Part shown: piece after piece, positions 1 through 9,191 of the stretch
Numbering within the stretch: position 1 is the first letter of the stretch
How the letters are laid out: the number at the start of each line of letters is the position of its first letter
NCBI RefSeq assembly: GCF_000737595.1
Contig: NZ_CP006271.1
Coordinates: 1,178,001-1,242,000 of the forward strand
Source: Synechococcus sp. KORDI-52
GTDB taxonomy: Bacteria > Cyanobacteriota > Cyanobacteriia > PCC-6307 > Cyanobiaceae
Length of the DNA stretch: 64,000 nucleotides
Reading direction: 5' to 3'
The notes under the pieces: generated by a model
Told to the model about the DNA's origin: nothing
The model's input: the letters and a program-made list of their open reading frames with translations, nothing else
Database searches by the model: none
Translations under genes and position numbers: made by a program

Positions 1-3000
1 GTATTTGACGAACCATATACTGGAGACACAATTACACTTAAAGGAATTCGACTAGCAGACTCCGATCCTGATATTGCAAACTATACATTCAAGTTCAAAG
101 ATCCTAGCGGCGCTGAGGCTCAGCCAAATGAAAGACCTATAAAAATTACAAGTGGAGGTGGGACAGCCCCAGGACCGGATAATGACATCGTCTTGAATGC
201 ATCAATAGGTTATACAAATATCAAGGAAATTAAAATCTTTGGCGAGGAAGATGGGACAAATGGAGGAGATAAAGGGTCAGGACTATTAGGCATAACTTTT
301 ACAGGCCCCGTTCAAGTACTTGGCGATACCGGTGAACCAATAAGCGTCAATGTTGTTGTTGATGGATTCAACGCGACGATTAAGGGTAACGCTAACATCG
401 TCGCAACAGTGGCGAATGATTACACTTCGTCTGCTAAAACGACGACGGGAGATGCAAGTGCCAGCTCGTCGACATCTGGACGAAATGGGCAAGGAGAAGT
501 AATTGCTATTGATGCCAATGCTGTCAGTGTCAAAGGAACGGGAATTATTGCTGGAAGTGTAGAAAACCATCAATCTACATCAGCCAAGACGACTACAGGT
601 AGAGCCGAAGCAGAGTCGCAAGATGGTCTTGTGAAAGGCGTCAGAGCTAATGATCTTTTGATTAACGAGACTGCCACAATCACAGGAGATGTAAAGACTG
701 ATGTCGTAGCAAAAGCAGTCACCCATGGAGGAGGAGATGCAGAGGCATCAGCGAATTCATTCAATCCAGATGCCAAGAATTCTTCATTTGGTGGGGAGTC
801 AGTTGGTGCAGATATTGAAACGGTTGTAGCCAAACAAGCGTTGAATATAAATGGAAGTGTCGAATCAAAATTCGATGTTGATGCCAAAAATAATCACGGT
901 GACGCTTCTGCATCCTCGGCAGAACTTCAAGTCACGGGTGTCTTAATTAAAGACACTAAAGGAGCAGATGTTGACATCGAAGGTAGTGCAACAGTTGAGC
1001 AAGATGTGTTTGCTAAAACCGTTGGGGGTGGGAATGCAGAAGCAACAATCACCTCTGGTCCTGATTTTTCAGAAACAGTTCCGCTAAAACTAGATGGCAT
1101 CACTGGTATTGCCAGCACCTCTGGAATCAATGCCAAAGGGATGCTGAATGTTCACGGTGTTGTTGAGTACGACGGCACCGCTGTTGCGAAGAACACGACT
1201 GGTAATGCCAAGGCCCGAGTTGGAACAGACGACCTTCCTTTGCAGGATATGGTCGGCACACTGCTTGTGAATTCTGGTCCGAAGAGCGGCAGTGCCGGCA
1301 TGCATGTGAGTGGTAAATCAACCGCAGATACTGTTGCAAAAGCAACCACACATTCTGGCAAAGCTGTTGCTTCTGTGGATTCTGATCCTGTCAAAGGTGT
1401 CAAGAGCAATGCCGGAACGCTTTATATGTCGAAAGGAGATCTTTCGGTTGATGGTGATGCGACATTTACGGCAGATGTTGATTCTCGATCGACTGGATCG
1501 AGTGGTTCAGGAGGTAAGTCTTCTGCATCTGCTGATGTCTCGAATGTGGTTGGTGTTGATCTTTCCCAGCTTGATAGTAGAGAGAAAGCAAGTGCGAATC
1601 AGCTTAAAGCAGCTGGTCATATCGATGTTGACGGTCACGTTGACACAACGCTCAATGCGCAAGCTGTCAATACAACAGGGCGATCGACTGCATCAACAAC
1701 AACCAGTCTGCAAAAGGGTGTTTTGATCAGTGACAACGATAATTCTTTCCCCCCTTCTAACGATAGTACGGTTGTTCGAGGCAGCTCTGTCGATATTGAG
1801 GGTGGTGTCATTAGCACATCAATTGCCAATGCAGTCAGCCATGGTGGTGGAGGTGCATTTGCCAGTGCGGATGCGGTTAACCCTAAGAATGTTGATGTTA
1901 GGGATAGAAACTTCTCAACATTTGGCGGTGAGACTGTTGGTGTTGATGTCGACAAGGTTGTTTCCAAGTCTGACTTGAAATTAAACGGCAGTGTCGAAAC
2001 AAAATACGATGTTGATGCCAAGAATACCCACGGGAAAGCGCTAGCTTCCTCGGCTGCACTTCAGGTGACGGGTGTTTTGAACAATGTTGCCAAAGGAGCA
2101 GATGTTGACATCGACGGTAGTGCAACCGTTGAGCAAGATGTGTTTGCTAAAACCGTTGGTGGAGGGAATGCGAAGGCAACAATCACCTCTGGCCCTGATT
2201 TCCCATCGAAGGCACCTGGTCCAAAGCTTGATGGCATCACTGGTATTGCCAGCACCTCTGGAATCAATGCCAAAGGGACGCTGAATGTGGACGGTGTTGT
2301 TGATTACGACGGCACCGCAGTTGCGGAGAATACGACTGGTAATGCCAAGGCCCGAGTTGGAACAGACGACCTTCCTTTGCAGGATATGGTCGGCACACTG
2401 CTTGTGAATTCTGGTCCAAAGAGCGGCAGTGCCGGCATGCATGTGAGTGGTGACTCCACCGCTGACACTGTTGCCAAAGCAACCACACATTCTGGCAAAG
2501 CTGTTGCTTCTGTGGATTCTGATCCTGTCAAAGGTGTCAAGAGCAATGCCGGAACGCTTTATATGTCGAAAGGAGATCTTTCGGTTGATGGTGATGCGAC
2601 ATTTACGGCAGATGTTGATTCTCGATCGACTGGATCGAGTGGTTATGGAGGTAAGTCCTCTGCGTCTGCTGATGTCTCGAATGTGGTTGGTGTTGATCTT
2701 TCTCAGCTTGATAGTGCACCATCGAGATTCTCGAAGAAGTCAGTACCTGCGAATGAACTGAAAGCAGCGGGTCATGTCGAAGTCGACGGCCACGTTGACA
2801 CAACGCTCCATGCGCAAGCCGTCAATACATCAGGGCGATCGATTGCATCAACAACAACCAGTCTGCAAAAGGGTGTTTTGATCAGTGACAACGATAATTC
2901 TTTCCCCCCTTCTAACGATAGTACGGTTGTTCGAGGTGGCTCTGTAGATATTGAGGGTGGTGTCACTAGCACATCAATCGCCGAGGCAGTCAGCCATGGT

Positions 3001-6000
3001 GGTGGAGGTGCATTTGCCAGCGCGGATGCAGTTAATCCGAATAATGTTGATGTTAGGGATAGAAACTTTTCAACATTTGGTGGTGAGACTGTTGGTGTTG
3101 ATGTCGACAAGGTTGTTTCCAAGTCTGACTTGAAATTAAACGGCAGTGTTGAAACAAAATACGATGTTGATGCCAAGAATACCCACGGGAAAGCGCTAGC
3201 TTCCTCGGCTGCACTTCAGGTGACGGGTGTTTTGAACAATGTTGCCAAAGGAGCAGATGTTGACATCGACGGTAGTGCAACCGTTGAGCAAGATGTGTTT
3301 GCTAAAACCGTTGGTGGAGGGAATGCGAAGGCAACAATCACCTCTGGCCCTGATTTCCCATCGAAGGCACCTGGTCCAAAGCTTGATGGCATCACTGGCA
3401 TTGCTAGCACCTCTGGTATCAACGCCAAAGGGACGCTGAATGTGGACGGTGTTGTTGATTACGACGGCACCGCAGTTGCGGAGAATACGACTGGTAATGC
3501 CAAGGCCCGAGTTGGAACAGACGACCTTCCTTTGCAGGATATGGTCGGCACACTGCTTGTGAATTCTGGTCCCAAGAGTGGAGGCGACATGCACATCAGT
3601 GGTGACTCCACCGCTGACACTGTTGCCAAAGCAACCACCCATTCTGGCAAAGCTGTTGCTTCTGTGGATTCTGATCCTGTCAAAGGTGTCAAGAGCAATA
3701 CCGGTACGATCTATAAGTCGAAAGGAGATCTTACGGTTGATGGTGATGCGACATTTACGGCAGATGTTGATTCTCGATCGACTGGATCGAGTGGTTATGG
3801 AGGTAAGTCTTCTGCGTCTGCTGATGTCTCGAATGTGGTTGGTGTTGATCTTTCTCAGCTTGATAGTGCACCACCGAGATTCTCGAAGAAGTCGGTACCT
3901 GCGAATGAACTGAAAGCAGCGGGTCATGTCGAAGTCGACGGCCACGTTGACACAACGCTCCATGCGCAAGCCGTCAATACATCAGGGCGATCGATTGCAT
4001 CAACAACAACCAGTCTGCAAAAGGGTGTTTTGATCAGTGACAACGCTGCTGGAGGCCCACCTGTTAATGCTCAACAATATTTGATTGCAAGAGATGTTGT
4101 GGCTCCGGGCTATGGAGATGGCTCGCCGAATGAGACATCATCGCCAAGCACGGTTGTTCGAGGTAGCTCTGTAGATATTGAGGGTGGTGTCACCAGCACA
4201 TCAATTGCCAATGCAGTCAGCCATGGTGGTGGAGGTGCATTTGCCAGTGCGGATGCGGTTAACCCTAAGAATGTTGATGTTAGGGATAGAAACTTCTCAA
4301 CATTTGGCGGTGAGACTGTTGGTGTTGATGTCGACAAGGTTGTTTCCAAGTCTGACTTGAAATTAAACGGCAGTGTCGAAACAAAATACGATGTTGATGC
4401 CAAGAATACCCACGGGAAAGCGCTAGCTTCCTCGGCTGCACTTCAGGTGACGGGTGTTTTGAACAATGTTGCCAAAGGAGCAGATGTTGACATCGACGGT
4501 AGTGCAACCGTTGAGCAAAATGTGTTTGCTAAAACCGTTGGTGGAGGGAATGCGAAGGCAACAATCACCTCTGGCCCTGATTTCCCATCGAAGGCACCTG
4601 GTCCAAAGCTTGATGGCATCACTGGTATTGCCAGCACCTCTGGAATCAATGCCAAAGGGACGTTGAATGTGGACGGTGTTGTTGAGTACGACGGTACCGC
4701 TGTTGCGAAGAACACGACTGGTAATGCCAAGGCCCGAGTTGGAACAGATGACCTTCCTTTGCAGGATATGGTCGGCACACTGCTTGTGAATTCTGGTCCT
4801 AGAAGTGGAGGTGATATGCACATTGGTGGTGTATCCACTGCTGAGCTTGTCGCTGACGCAAAAACAGGAACTGGTTCGGCGAAGGCTTTAGTGAATGCAG
4901 ATCCTGTTAAAGGTGTTAAGGGAAATCCAGGTGTTCTGTTTAGAGCAAATGGTGACCTTCACGTTGATGCAACTGCCGAAATTATTGTGCAAGCTAATTC
5001 GTTTGCCGTTGGTGGTAGTGGAGAGAGGAGTGCAGCCAATGTTCAGACAACGAATGTGATCGGCTTCGATTTAAGCCCTCTTGATTCAGCACGTTCCTCT
5101 TACGAGCCTGCACGTGCCAACGCTAAAGGTGATATTCATCTTGGTGGAGTTGCCTCCGCAGACCTGGCCTCAGATTCTGAGATTACAACGGGCAATGCAA
5201 GTGCAGATGTTGCTAGTGAATTAGTGGTTGGTGTTAATGCACAGAGCATCCTTTCAAAGGGATCAGGCACTATATCCGGTAGTGCAATCAATGTATCCAC
5301 AGCCTCTTCCTCAACTACTACAGGTAAATCTGATGCTTCGGTGCTCAATATAAAAACGTCTGGAATTAGTCTATTGAGTTCCAATGACATTTCGATTAAA
5401 GGTAATGGCAGTGTTGAAGGTGATGGCATTGTGAGCGGGTACAGTGATGCCTATGCGGTCACTGGTAACGCGACTTCTGATGCTCAAATGAGTGCAAATG
5501 GTATTGACCTTGGCTATGAGTCGCAAATTAGGATTAAAGGGGAAGGTGGCGTTACAGGCAAGGGATATGTTGGAGAGCCCATCTATGAATATGAGGACTA
5601 CTTGGTTCTCTCACCGTTCATTATCTCCTCGGAGACAACAACAGGAAATAGCGTATCTACGTCAGATTTCTCTGCTTCCGGTATCAGTGGTGATGACCTT
5701 AGTTTGGTCAAGGTGTCTAGCGGAGATGTTAAGGGTACTGGAGCAGCTATTGTTAACACAAGCAGCTCTACTCATCACGGGTCAACTTCTAGTGCAACTT
5801 CAGATTTGAGTATCTTTGGCATTAAGAATGTAGATAATATTACAATTAGTTCGCCTGGTGCTATAGAAGGTCGGGCTCTTGGAATTGCCGAGACTGAGGC
5901 ATTGAATGTTACCGGTGATGCTCATGCTAGTAGCACAATCAGTGCTATTGGTATTGATAGCAGCACAATCCATTCAAGTGGTGAGATTAATGGTGTTGCT

Positions 6001-6168
6001 ACTATCAGTCAAACCGTTACTGCGAAAACTGTAACGGGCAGTGCTTCGGCTCGTGCGATATCAGGACCTATTATTGGCATTAATTCCAGTACGATCAATA
6101 GCAGAGGAGATCTAACGATTACTGCTACAGCTTCTTTGGATACTGTTGCCTACTCGGAAAGCATTTGA
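1..6168 (+). CDS. Giant repetitive protein, C-terminal part (5' end outside window)
   Basis: The frame is open from base 1 without a stop, so at least 2055 residues of a larger protein are present and the true start lies upstream. The sequence is low-complexity and rich in Gly, Ala, Ser, Thr, Val and Asp. It is built from short modules of roughly 50-60 residues with a recurring pattern: V-x-G-x-V, then a K-x-T-T-G-x-A-x-A type segment, then V-x-G-V/I. This looks like a beta-solenoid, though that is inference. Modules are grouped into long super-repeats of 378, 385 and 409 residues, nearly identical in DNA in the last copies. The gene is visibly more AT-rich than the core genes that follow. 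No cleavage or anchoring motif is seen at the C-terminus. A large cell-surface or secreted protein is the likeliest role, but I do not recognise the family. Confidence 0.85.
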   Translation, partial: VFDEPYTGDTITLKGIRLADSDPDIANYTFKFKDPSGAEAQPNERPIKITSGGGTAPGPDNDIVLNASIGYTNIKEIKIFGEEDGTNGGDKGSGLLGITFTGPVQVLGDTGEPISVNVVVDGFNATIKGNANIVATVANDYTSSAKTTTGDASASSSTSGRNGQGEVIAIDANAVSVKGTGIIAGSVENHQSTSAKTTTGRAEAESQDGLVKGVRANDLLINETATITGDVKTDVVAKAVTHGGGDAEASANSFNPDAKNSSFGGESVGADIETVVAKQALNINGSVESKFDVDAKNNHGDASASSAELQVTGVLIKDTKGADVDIEGSATVEQDVFAKTVGGGNAEATITSGPDFSETVPLKLDGITGIASTSGINAKGMLNVHGVVEYDGTAVAKNTTGNAKARVGTDDLPLQDMVGTLLVNSGPKSGSAGMHVSGKSTADTVAKATTHSGKAVASVDSDPVKGVKSNAGTLYMSKGDLSVDGDATFTADVDSRSTGSSGSGGKSSASADVSNVVGVDLSQLDSREKASANQLKAAGHIDVDGHVDTTLNAQAVNTTGRSTASTTTSLQKGVLISDNDNSFPPSNDSTVVRGSSVDIEGGVISTSIANAVSHGGGGAFASADAVNPKNVDVRDRNFSTFGGETVGVDVDKVVSKSDLKLNGSVETKYDVDAKNTHGKALASSAALQVTGVLNNVAKGADVDIDGSATVEQDVFAKTVGGGNAKATITSGPDFPSKAPGPKLDGITGIASTSGINAKGTLNVDGVVDYDGTAVAENTTGNAKARVGTDDLPLQDMVGTLLVNSGPKSGSAGMHVSGDSTADTVAKATTHSGKAVASVDSDPVKGVKSNAGTLYMSKGDLSVDGDATFTADVDSRSTGSSGYGGKSSASADVSNVVGVDLSQLDSAPSRFSKKSVPANELKAAGHVEVDGHVDTTLHAQAVNTSGRSIASTTTSLQKGVLISDNDNSFPPSNDSTVVRGGSVDIEGGVTSTSIAEAVSHGGGGAFASADAVNPNNVDVRDRNFSTFGGETVGVDVDKVVSKSDLKLNGSVETKYDVDAKNTHGKALASSAALQVTGVLNNVAKGADVDIDGSATVEQDVFAKTVGGGNAKATITSGPDFPSKAPGPKLDGITGIASTSGINAKGTLNVDGVVDYDGTAVAENTTGNAKARVGTDDLPLQDMVGTLLVNSGPKSGGDMHISGDSTADTVAKATTHSGKAVASVDSDPVKGVKSNTGTIYKSKGDLTVDGDATFTADVDSRSTGSSGYGGKSSASADVSNVVGVDLSQLDSAPPRFSKKSVPANELKAAGHVEVDGHVDTTLHAQAVNTSGRSIASTTTSLQKGVLISDNAAGGPPVNAQQYLIARDVVAPGYGDGSPNETSSPSTVVRGSSVDIEGGVTSTSIANAVSHGGGGAFASADAVNPKNVDVRDRNFSTFGGETVGVDVDKVVSKSDLKLNGSVETKYDVDAKNTHGKALASSAALQVTGVLNNVAKGADVDIDGSATVEQNVFAKTVGGGNAKATITSGPDFPSKAPGPKLDGITGIASTSGINAKGTLNVDGVVEYDGTAVAKNTTGNAKARVGTDDLPLQDMVGTLLVNSGPRSGGDMHIGGVSTAELVADAKTGTGSAKALVNADPVKGVKGNPGVLFRANGDLHVDATAEIIVQANSFAVGGSGERSAANVQTTNVIGFDLSPLDSARSSYEPARANAKGDIHLGGVASADLASDSEITTGNASADVASELVVGVNAQSILSKGSGTISGSAINVSTASSSTTTGKSDASVLNIKTSGISLLSSNDISIKGNGSVEGDGIVSGYSDAYAVTGNATSDAQMSANGIDLGYESQIRIKGEGGVTGKGYVGEPIYEYEDYLVLSPFIISSETTTGNSVSTSDFSASGISGDDLSLVKVSSGDVKGTGAAIVNTSSSTHHGSTSSATSDLSIFGIKNVDNITISSPGAIEGRALGIAETEALNVTGDAHASSTISAIGIDSSTIHSSGEINGVATISQTVTAKTVTGSASARAISGPIIGINSSTINSRGDLTITATASLDTVAYSESI
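850..4870 (+). repeat. Tandem super-repeats of 1134, 1155 and 1227 bp inside the giant gene
   Basis: Using the conserved segment encoding G-S-V-E-x-K as anchor (850, 1984, 3139, 4366), three complete units and one partial unit follow head to tail. A second anchor, encoding GITGIASTSG, recurs at about 1096, 2233, 3388 and 4615 with matching spacing. The first unit is divergent. The later units are almost identical at nucleotide level over long stretches, with synonymous sites conserved, which points to recent duplication or gene conversion. The 1227 bp unit is longer because of an in-frame replacement near 4045-4150. Similarity fades after about 4870. Confidence 0.9.
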
Positions 6169-6232
6169 TTATTTCTCGTGTAGTGCGTGAACCGTATGGA
6201 TAAGGCCCTTTGGTTCTGATTCGTTTGTTTTT

Positions 6233-6260
6233 AGCCCCTGCATAAAGCGGGGGCTTTTTG
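6233..6260 (+). terminator. Rho-independent terminator of the giant gene
   Basis: AGCCCC (6233-6238) pairs with GGGGCT (6250-6255) around a short loop and is followed by a run of T. It lies 65 bp after the stop codon of the giant repeat gene and is oriented to end its transcript. Confidence 0.8.
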
Positions 6261-6599
6261 TTGCTGTATTGCCCAATCGACTTTTGGCGTGGGTTGCATT
6301 CCCGACCAAAGTCGGAACACCTGCAAATCCATGCATCTTTTTTGGCTATCAACAGGAGTGCCCCTTCTTAAGGAGATGCTGAAAAAAACTCTCGACATGG
6401 ATTAGTGGATATCATTCTCAATGAGGCAGTAGGATCTCTCTATGCGTTAGAGAGGAAGAAAGGTTTTATTAGTGAAGTTGAATCCAAAGTTTAGTTTGAG
6501 CTTTGCTTGCTTCCAAGGCCGAGCAGCGTTTTTTCGACGTCACGTAATCTTTCCCCTTGAAGTGCCTTAAAATATCTGGATAAAAGGCCATATTCGCTC
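6261..6599. other. Non-coding gap before the SET-like gene
   Basis: Together with the terminator this makes a 431 bp stretch without a convincing gene. It is AT-rich. The only structure seen is a perfect 7-bp inverted repeat, CTCTCTA-TGCGT-TAGAGAG, at 6436-6454. The promoter of the next gene presumably lies here, but no clear -35/-10 pair stands out. Confidence 0.5.
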
Positions 6600-7610
6600 G
6601 TGGACGCTGACTTTCGGGATCTGTTAGACAAATTTACTGCCTTGGGAGGCATTGCAGATAATGTTTATCAAAGAGTAGGACAGTATGGGCGAGGTGTATT
6701 CCCCATTGATTCATCACGCATGGCGAAGATTATGACGCCTAAGAATCTTTTTGTTAATGTTGACAACTTATGCCTCGATGGTGATCATGTTGTGATTAAA
6801 GACGGCAGTTGCTATACCGCTAAAGAAATTGCGTTTTTAGAATTATACTGGAATAATTATTCTTGGGGCAATGGTGGCAACAATGACTCTTTTTCTTTTT
6901 TGAAGTTCATTGAGTTGTTGCAGGAGCCGATTAAGAAACAGCTTTTGGCTAACGGTTTTGTTGACGCAACTCTTCTTAGTTATCGTGTAGACAATGATTC
7001 CTTGTTGAAAAGATTTGTCAGTGAAAGATGTGTCAAATTTGAAGATCAGATTGTTATTGCTCCCGTATGGGAATTCGTGAACCATAGCTCTTTTGCTGCT
7101 CCGCTAAGAATAACTCCTTGTGGTGTGGAAACTCCACCAATGGAGCCTAGTTGCGAAGAGATATTGCTTAAATATAGTGTAGAAAATAGCCCAATGAGTA
7201 TGTGGATGAAGTACGGTTTTGCATGTGAATGTATTGTTGCATATAGTATTCCATTCAACATTAATATAGGTGATCAGGCGCTCGCTATCAGATGCGCTGG
7301 TCGGTTTGCCTTAGATTCTAAGGAAAAAACAAGCTTCTCTGTGGATGGCGATGTTCTTTCGATTAAGTTGCTGCCCGTTGGGTGTTTGTCTAATGCTCTT
7401 CCGCGGGAAAACTTTAAGTCGATTCTGTCTTCTGTTGGCTTGTCAGCTGATGTAGCGAGTAGCTTATTCGCCAAGATTCGCGAAGTGAATATACAAGCCA
7501 GGCGTGATCTGATTGATTCTCTCCAGGAATCGGGTTTTGGCGAAAAAGATCAACTGTATAAGGCTTTGATGTACGAAATTGAGTTGATCGAAAATTCACC
7601 GATTGATTGA
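6600..7610 (+). CDS. SET-domain-like protein, putative protein-lysine methyltransferase
   Basis: 336 residues with a GTG start at 6600. Motifs in order resemble a SET domain with an insertion: YGRGVFPID near residue 40 (SET N-terminal G-x-G motif), VWEFVNHSS near residue 157 (the D/E-x-x-N-H-S core), and a segment ending MWMKYGF near residue 205 (the terminal YGF motif). This is the layout of SET proteins of the Rubisco-methyltransferase type, which transfer methyl groups from SAM to lysine. The usual Asp before NH is Glu here and the GEE-x-x-x-x-YG segment is weakly conserved, so catalytic activity is uncertain. The gene is AT-rich like the giant gene upstream, and its 3' end overlaps the convergent TPR gene by 15 bp. 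A methylation role towards the repeat protein is only inference. Confidence 0.55.
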   Translation: MDADFRDLLDKFTALGGIADNVYQRVGQYGRGVFPIDSSRMAKIMTPKNLFVNVDNLCLDGDHVVIKDGSCYTAKEIAFLELYWNNYSWGNGGNNDSFSFLKFIELLQEPIKKQLLANGFVDATLLSYRVDNDSLLKRFVSERCVKFEDQIVIAPVWEFVNHSSFAAPLRITPCGVETPPMEPSCEEILLKYSVENSPMSMWMKYGFACECIVAYSIPFNINIGDQALAIRCAGRFALDSKEKTSFSVDGDVLSIKLLPVGCLSNALPRENFKSILSSVGLSADVASSLFAKIREVNIQARRDLIDSLQESGFGEKDQLYKALMYEIELIENSPID

Positions 7611-8780
7611 CTCTGCCGTGGAGATAATGTTTTTTGCGAAATCTTTTCCTAGTGATGAAATTGCTTCTATGTACGTTAAATCATTTAGAATCTCTTGGTC
7701 ATGCTCAAGTGCTCTACGAGCCGTAGATTTTAGGGCTAGAAGATCTCCTTCTCCGTAGGAGCTGAATAGATTCATGAGGGCATCAGGATTATTAGGTTTG
7801 AGCTCGAGTGATTTGAGAGTGGAGGTAAGAGCCTGATCGAGGTTGCCGAGTTCTTTGTAGATGCCGCCCAGATTCATGAGGGCATCAGGATTATCAGGTT
7901 TGAGCTCGAGTGATTTGAGAGTGGAGGTAAGAGCCTGATCAAGGTTGCCGAGGTCTTTGTAAATGCCGCCCAGATTCATGTGGGTAGTGGGGTGATCAGG
8001 TTTGAGTTCAAGTGATTTGAGAGTGGAGTTAAGAGCCTGGTCGAGGTTGCCGAGGTCTTTGTATATGCCCCCCAGATTCATGTGGGTAGTGGGGTGATCA
8101 GGTTTGAGCTCGAGTGATTTGAGAGTGGAGGCAAGAGCCTGATCAAGGTTGCCGAGGTCTTTGTAGATGCTGCCCAGGTTCATGTGGGCAGTGGGGTGAT
8201 CAGGTTTGAGCTCGAGTGATTTGAGAGTGGAGGCAAGAGCCTGGTCAAGGTTGCCGAGGTCTTTGTAGATGTCGCCCAGATTCATGCGGGCATCTGGATT
8301 ATCAGGTTTGAGCTCGAGTGATTTGAGAGTGGAGGCAAGAGCCTGGTCAAGGGTGCCGAGGTCTTTGTAGATGCTGCCCAGATTCATGAGGGCATCAGGA
8401 TTATCAGGTTTGAGCTCAAGTGATTTGAGAGTGGAGGCAAGAGCCTGGTCAAGGTTGCCGATAGCTATGTGTAAGCCTCCTAAGTTGGTGTAAGCATCTG
8501 GGTGATTAGGGTCTATTTGTATAGCTTTTTTGTAAAGCGAGATTGCTTCTTCCGTGCGCTGGCTTGTTTGGCAAATAATCCCTAGATTTGAAAATAATGC
8601 GATATTTAAGATTCCGGAATTAATAGCTGCTCTGTAAGCCTTCTCGGCGTTCTTTAGGTCTCCCTGAGCGTGGTGGTTAATTGCGTTCTTCAGAAGACTG
8701 TACCCATTCGTTTGTGGCTTTTGCTGAGGTCTTTTCTTCTTACTTTTTTTTTGATCTCCGAATCCCGCCATCTGTCGCAT
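7596..8780 (-). CDS. Tetratricopeptide-repeat (TPR) protein
   Basis: 394 residues. After a short Lys/Gln-rich N-terminus (KKSKKKRPQQKP) the protein is about nine TPR units of 34 residues. Seven of them share the pattern N-L-G-x-I-Y-K-D-L-G-N-L-D-Q-A-L-x-S-T-L-K-S-L-E-L-K-P and are nearly identical. TPRs form helical scaffolds for protein-protein contact. No enzymatic domain is attached and the last 60 residues are not recognised. There is no signal peptide. A second in-frame ATG lies four codons in, at 8768, so either start is possible. The gene is convergent with the SET-like gene and overlaps it by 15 bp. Its partner is unknown. Confidence 0.8.
   Translation of the reverse strand: MRQMAGFGDQKKSKKKRPQQKPQTNGYSLLKNAINHHAQGDLKNAEKAYRAAINSGILNIALFSNLGIICQTSQRTEEAISLYKKAIQIDPNHPDAYTNLGGLHIAIGNLDQALASTLKSLELKPDNPDALMNLGSIYKDLGTLDQALASTLKSLELKPDNPDARMNLGDIYKDLGNLDQALASTLKSLELKPDHPTAHMNLGSIYKDLGNLDQALASTLKSLELKPDHPTTHMNLGGIYKDLGNLDQALNSTLKSLELKPDHPTTHMNLGGIYKDLGNLDQALTSTLKSLELKPDNPDALMNLGGIYKELGNLDQALTSTLKSLELKPNNPDALMNLFSSYGEGDLLALKSTARRALEHDQEILNDLTYIEAISSLGKDFAKNIISTAESINR
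7790..8460 (-). repeat. 102-bp tandem repeats in the TPR gene
   Basis: Units of 102 bp recur about six and a half times, differing at few positions, often only in the codons for the P-D-N-P-D-A versus P-D-H-P-T-T segment. Near-identity including synonymous sites indicates recent expansion by slippage or unequal recombination. Confidence 0.85.
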
Positions 8781-9191
8781 TGTCTATTTACAAATCCTAA
8801 GCCAACTATCAAGCCACTTTCATTTCTTCTCGATCTGCTTAGTCGTTCTCCAACCCATCTCCGCAACGGATTTCTGGCGATCAAGTTTTTGTCGGATGTG
8901 TAGTGACCGAACCCTGAACAGTCCTCACCACCACTTCTGACGGTTCTCCCGCCCCACAGCGCAGAAGTTGGTCGAAGCCTGGGATGCAGACCCAAACAAC
9001 AACTCTCAGTTGGAAGAGGGGCTATCCGAGTTGAAGGCTGAACGGTAGAAGTTCAAGGCCTAAGAGCAGAGATTCCCGCTGATCCATTGCGGCGACTGGG
9101 GAGTCCGAAATCGTAGAGTTAGCTGATTCGCTGGCCATCCGTTCTACAGACGGTTGGCCAGCATCCTTCATCCCCACGCAAACAGGACCTG
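8781..9191. other. Non-coding stretch with degenerate open frames
   Basis: This 411 bp gap lies between the TPR gene and pdhC. On the plus strand, around 8951-9045, a coding-like frame reading AQKLVEAWDADPNNNSQLEEG ends in stops, and another short frame ends in two stops near 8900. These may be remnants of a decayed gene, but I cannot identify a parent. The pdhC leader with its hairpin occupies the last 60 bp. Confidence 0.35.
9132..9160 (+). promoter_or_regulatory. Hairpin in the pdhC leader
   Basis: TGGCCATCCGT and ACGGTTGGCCA form an 11-bp stem with one mismatch around the loop TCTACAG, 31 bp upstream of the pdhC start. No T-run follows, so it is not a standard terminator. A role in mRNA stability or translation is possible. 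Confidence 0.4.

Noticed and set aside
1090-4838. Many minus-strand open frames inside the giant repeat gene
   Set aside because: They recur with the repeat period and are antisense by-products of its codon bias, with no ribosome-binding sites or known motifs.
6125-6352. Minus-strand 75-residue frame across the giant gene terminator
   Set aside because: It crosses a terminator hairpin and the end of a coding gene, and has no ribosome-binding site or family resemblance.
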